Shown here: piece by piece, positions 52,042 to 64,000 of the stretch
How positions within the stretch are numbered: the stretch's first letter is position 1
How the letters are laid out: each line of letters opens with the position of its first letter
Assembly (NCBI GenBank): GCA_900239685.1
Contig: OENT01000796.1
Location: 1 to 64,000, forward strand
DNA from: Rotaria macrura
Taxonomy: Eukaryota > Rotifera > Eurotatoria > Philodinida > Philodinidae
Direction: 5' to 3'
Length of the DNA: 64,000 nt
The notes under the pieces: model-generated
The model's input: only the letters and a program-made list of their open reading frames with translations
Databases searched by the model: none
Told to the model about the DNA's origin: nothing
Made by a program: the position numbers and the translations under genes

Positions 52042-52910
52042 TTTTTGAATTTTTATTTGAAGTTTTTGGAAGTAAATTTTTATTCATAGTACTCCACACT
52101 TCACTTATTTTCCGATCACCTTTAGTTACAGGCGTACAATTTAAACTTCGTAAATCAGGGAATAAACATAAAATATATGAACGTAAGTAAGGCACGTTAA
52201 TTTCAATTGGATTACCATGTAATGTTAAGTATTTTAATTCCTTTAATGATACTAATTTTTGTACTTCGCTTGGATCGCTAAGCATATTTTTATGAAAATA
52301 AAAATATTTTAAGGCAGGAAATTGTGTTATTACCTGCAAACGAAAAAACACACATAGGTAAGTTTTGGTAATCTAAGTATTAATGAATTAAGAAAAACAC
52401 AAAATAAAATACTAAAAACATCTATTACTTCCTATGTTATATATAAATATACGAATCACATTTAGTCACTACTCATTTATAGATGTCATAAATTGTTTAT
52501 ACATGTTTCAGTTTTTCTTACGGTAGGAATTTCTGTGAATTCATTAAATGATAAATCTAATGTTGACAGAGCATACGGATCAATAAGTGTTGTCCTTATA
52601 AAGTCAGGCAGTGTCTCCAAAGTACCATTTAAGGCATTATGATTCAAATTGATGCCATGAGATTGATATCGATCACCTTGTTTTATTAGTTTTGGTCCAC
52701 CTGGTATTATCCGGGGTTCAACGACTGCATCTAATGAAAAATTATTTTGATCAAACAAAATGAATTGAACTACAACTAAGATATATTGCTACCTTCGAGT
52801 TTTTGTGCATTGTGAAATGAATAATCCAATGGTGGAAATGATTGTGCATGATTATCGATACGTTTTTGAATTAATAGTGTATTTCGTTTGAAACTTAATG
52901 ATGAAGCCAT
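52037..52910 (-). CDS. LRRC51: Leucine-rich repeat protein 51
   Basis: Three exons on the minus strand (52910-52793, 52730-52522, 52333-52037) encode 207 residues. Features that match LRRC51 are PPLDYSF near the N-terminus (26-32), the LRR motifs LNHNALNGTLETLPDF, LDLSFNEFTEIP, YFYFHKNML and LKYLTLHGNPIE, then YLRSYILCLFPDLRSL and the closing VTKGDRKISEVW (178-189), which corresponds to the VTKADR...EVW block of vertebrate LRRC51. LRRC51 is a small cytoplasmic protein that is enriched in ciliated tissues. Introns are 62 and 188 bases, both GT-AG on the minus strand. It is transcribed away from the CSPP1-like gene across a spacer with two X-box motifs, and its stop codon almost abuts the E2 gene. 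Confidence 0.87.
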
Positions 52911-52992
52911 CACTCGCTACACAACAAAAATAATAAGGCTAAAAACAAGTGATGATATGTGTGATCGTAATTGTGATCTTCAGTGTCGAAGT

Positions 52993-53005
52993 GTTGCTAA
53001 GCGAC
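52993..53005. promoter_or_regulatory. X-box-like RFX site 1
   Basis: GTTGCTAAGCGAC has the two RFX half-sites GTTGCT and AGCGAC around one A; the second half differs by one base from AGCAAC. It is 83 bases before the LRRC51 start codon. Confidence 0.5.
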
Positions 53006-53136
53006 AATGAAGTATTCAAATGAATATTAATACATTGAAATAACGTATTTAAAAGTCTTTTTTCTCTGAAGATGATAGTAAAATAAGGAAAGCATTTCGA
53101 TTTTCTAAATCATTTTTCACAAACAAAATGAAGGCT

Positions 53137-53149
53137 GTTGTTAAGCAAC
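53137..53149. promoter_or_regulatory. X-box-like RFX site 2
   Basis: GTTGTTAAGCAAC is a full inverted repeat of half-sites (GTTGTT and AGCAAC) with a one-base spacer, a close match to the X-box. It lies about 280 bases before the CSPP1-like start codon. Confidence 0.55.
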
Positions 53150-53431
53150 GCGAGTCAAAATACGTGCTCATGGTCGAGAAAATAACATGCATGTGTATTG
53201 AAAATAAAAACAAAGGATAAAACATTTTTACTGTGCCACTTGAAAGTCAACTTTGAATTTTACTTAAATGAAAACATATAAATAGTTTTTTTCAGATTTT
53301 TGAGACCTTGGTAAAAAAAAACGTTTGAATGGCAACTACGACGATCAAAACAGATCCTATTCGTATGAACTATACTTTAAAATCTTGTCATTTTTTCTCA
53401 TGTTCATTCTGTTGAAATAGTTAACGATAAA

Positions 53432-56400
53432 ATGAAATTTAGTACACAAGTTATCGATGGAAAACCACGAATATTTTTCGATGCCAACGGTTCGTTCATA
53501 AAATGCATTCTTCTACTTATCATTTGAATTCGAACTTATCATAGATGATTCATCAGCACAGTCACGACCAAAGCGTAACAGTCGTGCAGTAAATACTGCA
53601 ACACGTCTTAGTGAACAACAGAAAAATAAAATAAATAATCAAAAATCTTCAGCTCAAAATGGATCAAATAGACAACGAACTAAAACTGAAAATGCACCAA
53701 ATAGAGGACAACTTAACGATGATGGCTCTAATTTAGGAGTTTATATGACTATGGATGAGTTGGCTGAACTTGTTAAAGCTGTAAAAGACAATGCTAAAAG
53801 TAGAACGAAAATAGGAACACAATGTTTGTTTTTTCTTTTAATGATCATATTTCTAAACGTTTTAGATGAAGATAAACCAAGCACAGAAATAAAACGTACG
53901 AATAATACAAAGGATCAGTAGAGAAAAAAACTAGAATTTGTTCTAAATCTTCTAGCTGAACCACCACCACCACCAGCACAAACAGTCACGCAGCCCATAG
54001 TTCCTAAATTAGAACTACCAGTAGAACAAACGCCAGGTCATGTATCACCACGAGAACAAGTTTTAAGTATCATGGCTGAAAAGAAACGTCAAAAGTGGAT
54101 TCGAGAAAAGGCTGAAATCGAACGATTACAACTAGAAATAGAATATGATCAACTGAAACATCAATTATCTCCACGTCACAATAAGAGTTCTGTTTCACCT
54201 GGTATAAATACAGACGAAAAATTCACTTCATATTTCTTTCATTTTTATTTTATTTAAGAACGATCAACCTTTCAGTATGATTTTTCTGGAGCAGCATCAA
54301 CAAATAAACCCCCACCTGTACAATCGGCTGCACCATCATACAAACAAAATGACATCTCAGCAAAAGTCAATGAAAGTAAATAGAAAGAAAAAAAGACGAC
54401 CAAAACATACCGAGGCGATACTGTCTTACTTATTATTCTTTCTAATAGATCAGAATCAGGATGCATTAAAAACACAACTGATGGAGAAAAAACAACAACA
54501 ATGGAAACAAGAAAATTGTATATTTTAAATAAATAGTTCTTCGTTGCTCCTTTCCTCCACTCTCGCGTACATAGGAAGCCCATTATGAGACCGATTACAA
54601 GTTTACTGTACACTACTTGAGTGAAAATCACATAGCTGGAATTGTTTTGCATCTTTTTAGATCAAAACTAGTTTGTTGGAAATTTGTAGAATAGAAGTCA
54701 GAGATGTAATTATAGTATACTCTTTTGATATCTTTGTTCTCTACAATTTTATGAATAGATGTAAAACGACAGCGTATTAATTTTTATTAATTTCACAGAA
54801 ATATGAGTCAAGGTACTATTTAAAGTATAAAACAAATCGAAATGAAATCAAATGACATGTAATTTAATCGAAGTCAATAAAAAATCAATTTCCAGTGGTA
54901 TAATATCAAGTTTTATAATATTGATACGATTTAAATTATAGGTGTCTCAGACATACACCAGATTCTTACTCTAAAATAAATAAGGCGAAAGTTTTTCGAT
55001 TACAATAATTGTTTCACTGAATTTTTTTTCAATCTAGTTGAGACAGGAATATTTAATTATTTCTTCATACAGATTACGATAGGACGTGATTTGTTTGCTG
55101 TGAAACTAAAAAGAACATTTCTAAAAATAAATTTTTAACATTGATAATCGAATTTTTCTTTATACTCTTCAGTAACGCAGACTTTCATATTCGCTGTGTT
55201 TTTTTTCAAGCGACTCAACTTATAGTTGCTACTGTCTATGTAGAACAGATATTTTTATCAATAGAAAATCTGTTTTTTTTAAATCGCTTTGTAGGAAAAA
55301 TGAACATTGGTCTACATGATAATGTGACTCAAATAATGAAACTATTATAGCTCTATAAGTTTATCGATAATCAAAGAATGTTGTTCTAAGTCTAAACCAC
55401 TAACAATTAACAGAGAAACATTCATGAGAAGGAAAAGTTTTCATGATCACTTTTTCAAATCTATCGATAACCATTTACTAACTATTGTTCTATTGAACAA
55501 GATACGACATTCATTTGTCTATGTTGAAGAACAGAGCCGGAATCTGCAAATGACATATGGATTTATTCAATTATCTGAGTTGCAAAAAGCATCGTAAAAA
55601 CAGATGTTTCTTTAAGAACTCACGGCTCGTTAGTTGTTTGTCTTAAGATAATTAAGTGTTAATTGAGAAATTTGTTGAAAATCTCTACAATGAACTCGTA
55701 AAAGTAAAATGACACTGGTGTAGTTTTTGATAAGGGTTTCTAACTTTTTTTTAGCTTCGTCAGTTCTGATTTAAAAAATTTTGCATTAACGAACAAAAAC
55801 GGTTCGTATTCATCGTACGATGAACAGGCAATCAAATGATCTCATTATTTTGATTGGAAGAGAACATAAATAACTTTCGATTCCACAGAAGCCATCCAAA
55901 GTATTCTGAAGCTCGCCGTATGTCTTGAATATTTAAAAACTTTTACAACTTATAAGGTAATAGAAACATAGTTACAACACAACAAGATTTAATGAGCATA
56001 GAAAACAAACTCAGAATAGGGAGGAGAGTGGAGGAAGGAAAGACTTTTGAATTTAGTATTAACCTAATTAAACTGTTTGATCTTTTATTTTAGCCGATAA
56101 GACACCAGCTTGGAATCCATTTGGTCGTCCAGGTGCTGGTGCACCAAATCCCAACGAAAATCAATCGCGACCATCTGTTTGTTGTTCTAATTCTTCTAAA
56201 GTCTTATAGACTGATCTGTTTTTCTAGCAACTACCATCAAATCCTGTGGTACCTTATCGTCCAGCACTAACACAAAATGTCGATAACTCATCAATGTCAT
56301 CGCCAACGGCAAATATTCATAGTGATCAAGCAAATATACCAGCTGCTATGCGAAGAAATTTAATGTTTGGTGATGTTCGTTTTGAGGAAGATGTTAGAAC

Positions 56401-59400
56401 AGCTAAAGAAATAAATCGTCGTCAATGGTTAGACGATTTGCAAAAGCAAGTAGAAGAAAATAAGCAAAAAAAATATGTCCAACAAGAAACTGAACGTCGA
56501 CAAGATTTTCTACGTGAAAATGTTCAACCAATTATACAAGAAGCTGCTTATAGACATCAACAACAAATAAATACCAATGGACAAGATTCAAATAAATATG
56601 ATCCATCAGGACAACAAGCATACAATACAAATTTTCAAACGAATGACCCAACGAAATATGATAAACGAGCTCAACTATTTGATAAACTACAGCGTAATGG
56701 ATATCAAACAGACTTAATAACGAGAGGAATGCCAGGTAATGTAGTTGAGCTTTTCTAAGATCTTGAATATGATTTAGAACTTCGATTTTTCTTTTCTAGA
56801 TCATAGATCAGCGACTTCGCAAGCGAATCAGAAAACGGGTGAAAAACTGTTCGGTCCCGATTATGACACATCGACAGGACAGAATACGAATAATAAAGTT
56901 GAACCGTTGCATTTAAATGTCGCTATCGATCGACAACAAGCCTATCGACCAACAGATGTACGGCGTGATGAAGCTGTTAATACTGTTGATACAACATTTC
57001 GAAGGTACGATAAAAGAAACTACCATTAGTAGTTCTCTCAATTATATTCACATTTGTGAATAAACAAACGATGGAGGTCAATACTGGCGATCAACATCAG
57101 ATAACTTTATTTGATTATTATACACATAGCTACTCCGTCTTATTTATAGCGTTGCATTTGACACAATAAACTCATTGTTTGTTTTTGTTACACAATTTCA
57201 ATATTTCATAAAAAAGTTTTGTTTTCATCATTTGTAAATCGATTCAAAAACTCAGAGAACGTACGAGAAAATTCATAGTGGTGAACTGCTTCGGTTGTTT
57301 ACTATATTTTATAGTTGTATGTAGTAGATAATTACAATAGTATAAATTCGATAAGATTTCCACTCATGTTTGAAATCGTTCAATTTAGCGAATTATCATA
57401 AGAATGTTCGTGCTTAATTTAAGTTTTTCAAGAGAAAGAAAAAATAGAACTTATTATAATACGAAACTACAATCCAAAACTTTCTACTCATGAAGGTCTT
57501 CATTATTCTATAGAGTGTATCGAATTTCATCTACATTGGGTATTACAGTGTCAGAATATACGTTACTTAATAAATATACTTGTATATATGTATACATCAA
57601 ATTTTCTTCAAGTGTAATGTAAGATAAAGATATATCTAGAAATGTATGTCTTAGAAATTCGATACTCACAGCAGAAGAAACATAATATAGGAGAGAATCT
57701 AATTGAATCTTCATGCATGAAAATTTTCTAATTAAAATTCGTAATCATGATTAGTTTTACATTTTCAATTTTGGTAAGAGAAATATAAGAAAAATTTGCT
57801 ATCTTGATCAAAACTCATAGATAATGGCATAGTTTGAGGGCATTACTACTCTAACAATCTCAACTAGATCAATAAAACACGAAGATAAACAAAGAGAATC
57901 ACTTCCGAAGATTTTCTCATTGTGAACAGTTCCAATCGTAAGATATCGATTGCAAAAATTTTGAGTCTATCTTGAGTCATATTAAAATTAGCAACTTTGA
58001 ATAATTACTCTTCACAAGTAATGTTCACCTCCACTTAATAGAAGATCCTATATATTTCGTTATGCTTCAGCATACAAACGTGTTAGAACATTCTTCTATA
58101 TTCAGTGGTATTCTTATGTGATCGTCGATACATGAAGGATTCAATAGCATAATAACATTTTAGTATTTAAGTATTTTATTCAACAATTGAAAGCTTAGAA
58201 TCTTCTAATAGTTTTTGAAAGAGATGAAGCGTAATTAAAGTGTGAAGTACTTGTACATGTTATTATGCTTTATAGTAGGATGGATATATACGAATGTCTG
58301 CGTAAATATCAATCGATACTTTTGACATGTGTAGATCAGAAATGTTTATTTATTTTGAAATAGTGTCGTAGAAGAAGTTGAATTTGATTAAATCTCTATA
58401 CGTATCATATTAAGCATGACCTTTCGTATTTGATTATTTCCCAAATGCAACATTTATTTGACGAACCACAAACGATAATTGATGATAATGTGTTAAAATA
58501 ATATTTTCTACTTACTATTGATTTTAACTATCGATTTTCTTTCCAGTGATCATAGTGTTCAAACTGATTTTCGTCTATTACAAAACCGACAAACAGCTCC
58601 ATATGCTTATGAAGATGTAGATTTACCTCCACAAGTTCCGAATCATCATTATCGTAATTCGGGTTATCGAAATGTTCCCAATCAACCAGGCAAAAAAAAT
58701 CTTCGATTATATTCGCAAGACGAAAGCCAAGCAACGCGACGCACACCAATAAACTATCACACACATTCAAGTGATACTGGTAGTATATCTCAAATGAGTA
58801 ATCAACGTAATTCTTCTCAAGGTCCCGTCGATGTTAATAATCGTCCATTGTGGAACTATAGGAATCCTAATCATCGTGAATACGTTCCTAATTCTAAACG
58901 TGATCCGCATTATGAAAAACGACAACGTCTTAAACATTTCGAACAAGGCCAGTTCGATCGTATCGATGATGTACAAAAGAAAGTATGTTACAATCGTTGG
59001 AATAGTGACAGTGAATTACAACAAAAAGCTAAAAAACCTGTACAAGCAAATCGTATACGTTCAACGACAACCAAAAACGCAGCATATGGAAATCATAAAG
59101 ATGAAAGTATTTTGAATTTACTTAAAGTACAAAATAGATATCAACAAGAATCATTCAGTGCAAGAAAACCATCATCGCTAATAACGAAAACAGATGATGA
59201 ATTGAGTTCTAATCAAGGATCAACAGTCGATAGATTTGAAAACTATGTACCACGTACACGACCAGATGATATGATGGATCGAACAAAAGTTATGTCGCGC
59301 TCCACTCAATCAAGAGAAACATCACCTCATAAAGAATTAATGGAAGTAAGTGCATCAATTTCGATGAAATCTTCTATATGAACAAATTTAACGTTTCATA

Positions 59401-59757
59401 TTTATTCATTGTAGTTAATATGAATCGATGTGTACCGAGCTCTCTTCTTTTTTTTTTCTTTTGCTTTTTTTCTGCTGCATGATTTATGCTCTAATTTTGC
59501 TCATTATTTGAATATCGTAGATTAATATGACTGATAGTTATCAACATCGTGAATGGGATAATCCCAATAGACAATATCCTGTTTCTGACTCACCACAGTA
59601 CAATCCACCTCAGTCGAGACAGGAACACATTCTTCAACAATTATCAGCTATCAAAGAAGTTCGTAGCCTTGTTGTTTGTTTTGAATAATTTTTATAGACT
59701 GATCTATTCATGTCGTTATAGAATTTGGTTCGTCGACAACGAGAACTTGCTTCCTAA
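53432..59757 (+). CDS. CSPP1/CCDC66-like centrosomal coiled-coil protein
   Basis: Twelve exons join in frame to 847 residues: 53432-53489, 53545-53799, 53866-53895, 53956-54201, 54259-54375, 54449-54517, 56094-56176, 56228-56735, 56800-57004, 58547-59345, 59521-59658, 59722-59757. It has charged coiled-coil stretches at about 154-185 (EKKRQKWIREKAEIERLQLE) and 351-380 (RQWLDDLQKQVEENKQKK), a WNPFGRPGAGAPN motif at about 265-277, long disordered Ser/Asn/Gln-rich regions, and a short C-terminal helix (HILQQLSAIKE then NLVRRQREL). The GRPGAGAP motif plus K/E-rich coils are typical of CSPP1 and CCDC66, which bind microtubules at centrosomes and ciliary axonemes. Exon 3 is only 30 bases. Two introns are long (1,576 and 1,542 bases). 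Past exon 6 the frame stops after three codons and an AATAAA follows, so a short isoform is possible. The choice between CSPP1 and CCDC66 is open. Confidence 0.62.
54552..56036. repeat. Inverted repeat near both ends of a long intron
   Basis: ttcctccactctc (54552-54564) and its exact reverse complement gagagtggaggaa (56024-56036) sit close to the two ends of the 1,576-base intron 54518-56093 of the CSPP1-like gene. They could be terminal repeats of an inserted element or could help to bring the splice sites together. Confidence 0.4.
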
Positions 59758-60211
59758 TTGAATGTTATTCCAGTTTAAGATAGTGATATCGCTAAGCGAC
59801 TATTTCTCATTTTTTTTCCTCAATCTTATCAATAGTTATCAGTTTTTTTTTCTTAAACTTGTGCTTGTTCAATCATTTGTTCTTTTTTTTGTGTGTCGTT
59901 TCTCAATAACTTTCAACATTTGACCAAAGTATGTGACTAAACGAAAAGAAAATACTTTGTTTATGGGTACAGTATATCACTGCTGATGATAATGTAATTC
60001 TGCTCTGCTTTCTGACATGCATATCGCCAAGGACATTGAATGGCATACAACAGAAAAATAAACAGAACGATAAATAGACGGTAGCATGCTATATAATTAT
60101 TTTGCCCGTACGTATTTTGTTGTTTTCTGTTCTTTCCTCAGTCTGAATGTATAAATATCAAGAAGAAGTATTGTTTCAAACTAGCAACGATTCATTGAGA
60201 GAGTCAAGGTA

Positions 60212-62757
<2,546 letters not shown>

Positions 62758-64000
62758 ACTGTATATATATATATGAATCGATTAAGCACTGGAAATAGTA
62801 GTTTCATTCTCTCAGCTTCTCTTTCTAATATATCATCACACTTCAGACTTCGATTACTATTGTTCATAGATTAAAATAGGCAATGTTTCTTTAACAAGTA
62901 AACCTAATTAAATAATTTACTATCTATAATAATTTATGGAAATACAATGAATTAATTCAGTTTTTTTTTATCATGAAATGATCAAAGCTCATTGTAGAAC
63001 TTTGACTGTTTTTCTATATATCTTGAAATAAAAAATGTTTTCATACAACGTTGTAAAGAAGTGAAGTTCATTCTTACAGAAAATGCGTTTGAATTTCCGA
63101 TGTTTTATGCGATTCTGAAATGCTACGAGAAGACATTGTCAAATTGAAGAAAATACAAATTTCAATCGATACATCGAGTTAATAAGTTGACACTTCTTTA
63201 ACGCTTCCCAACTAAAAGATGTTTTGAGAAACAACGATTGTTCCGATATTGAAAGTTAAGAAAATTCTTGACTTTGTGTCTACATCGAATTTAATTATTC
63301 CAATGATCACAAACAATTTTCCTCTGTATACATGAGTAAGTTTTCCGTTTCGATCGAGATTTCCTTAAAACATCGAACTCTTTTACATACTAATTAAGAT
63401 TTTTTGAAAGTAAAGCAACTTCTGATCTGTAACTTAGCGATATTGTGAAAACTCAATTAAACTAACATCTAATAAATATGAAAAGATTCTCAACAATTTT
63501 TGGCAAAATCTCTCAGACAAATACTACTTACACGACCTTCTTTGCTGTTCTCAACGACTCATACAGACGGTGTACATTTGTTCGAAAATTTTTCTATTTC
63601 TCAGAGATTTGATGTAAAACTTAGGCACAGTTTTGTTTATTATTAGTAAAATTGCATCTTTTGTACACAAGCGCTAGGTTTCAGATTATTATTATGCGAA
63701 CAGAAGAAATTTCAATAAATTTGAATATATTATAACTTAGTAGAACGTCATTGGTTTACAAAACATAAGAGATTATTAGATACGACTTGTCAAATTTTGA
63801 AGAATGAAAATCAGATTTGCAAAAGAAAATTATTACTTATAGTCTTGGGTTTTTGTAAAAATAAGAATGCATGAAAATTCAAATCTAAATTATGCTTCAC
63901 AACTCATATGTTTCCTTGACAGAATCATCATGTGAAAGTCAACTGCTTCGATTCGACACTCTTTACTATGAATATTGTTCAATTGCTCCGTATGTAACTT
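62758..64000. other. 3' flank of the kinase gene, no further gene seen
   Basis: AT-rich sequence to the end of the window. An AATAAA near 63027 may end the kinase transcript. No other gene is supported. Confidence 0.45.

Larger units (their letters stand above)
52911..53431. promoter_or_regulatory. Divergent promoter of LRRC51 and the CSPP1-like gene
   Basis: The 521-base spacer separates two start codons pointing away from each other. It contains the two X-box-like sites listed next. Both genes belong to families tied to cilia or centrosomes, which fits joint control by RFX factors. Confidence 0.6.

Noticed and set aside
53905..53955. Alternative donor (gtagag) after exon 3 of the CSPP1-like gene
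   Set aside because: It would make a roughly 38-base intron and put a stop codon right after the junction; the donor at 53896 keeps the frame with a 60-base intron.

Overview
The window reads as nuclear DNA of a small animal. It is strongly AT-rich, every gene model uses GT-AG introns that are mostly 48-90 bases long, and the gene set is metazoan: two neuropeptide-type precursors, an epsilon-class 14-3-3, LRRC51, a CSPP1/CCDC66-like centrosomal protein, a PRKX-like kinase and a Toll-type ectodomain. Tiny introns, low GC and a NO VEIN-type giant protein would suit a bdelloid rotifer or another small spiralian. This is inference; no sequence I can see names the species.

Layout. 1-12 kb: a short precursor ending in FW-type peptides (2332-2637, +) converges on a single-pass membrane protein gene (3211-3675, -). 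A gene-poor stretch follows with a long inverted repeat (about 5203-6391) and a repeat-like block near 7.3-7.8 kb. 12-15 kb: a neuropeptide precursor with four amidated FASGL-type peptides (12447-12761, +) and a four-exon Pro/Gln-rich protein (13737-15129, +). 15-29 kb: mostly non-coding, with the five-exon 14-3-3 gene (21130-22146, +) and several promoter-like sites. 29-33 kb: a three-exon Toll-type LRR receptor without a TIR domain. 35.7-49.2 kb: a 16-exon gene for a protein of about 2,700 residues that joins an HSP90-like (GHKL) ATPase to a C-terminal NO VEIN/PD-(D/E)XK domain.

50-60 kb: three minus-strand genes in a row (unknown 136 aa protein, an E2 ubiquitin-conjugating enzyme, LRRC51) stand head-to-head with a 12-exon CSPP1/CCDC66-like gene. 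The 521-base divergent spacer holds two RFX X-box-like sites, which fits shared ciliary expression. LRRC51 and the E2 gene are only 56 bases apart and may be co-transcribed. 60.2-62.8 kb: a seven-exon PRKX-like AGC kinase whose first coding exon is only 25 bases.

Coding exons were joined by reading frame and splice phase by hand. All multi-exon models given here keep one open frame from start to stop. The strongest leads are the FW-peptide precursor, the ATPase-nuclease giant, the TIR-less Toll-like receptor, the X-box divergent promoter and the long inverted repeat.
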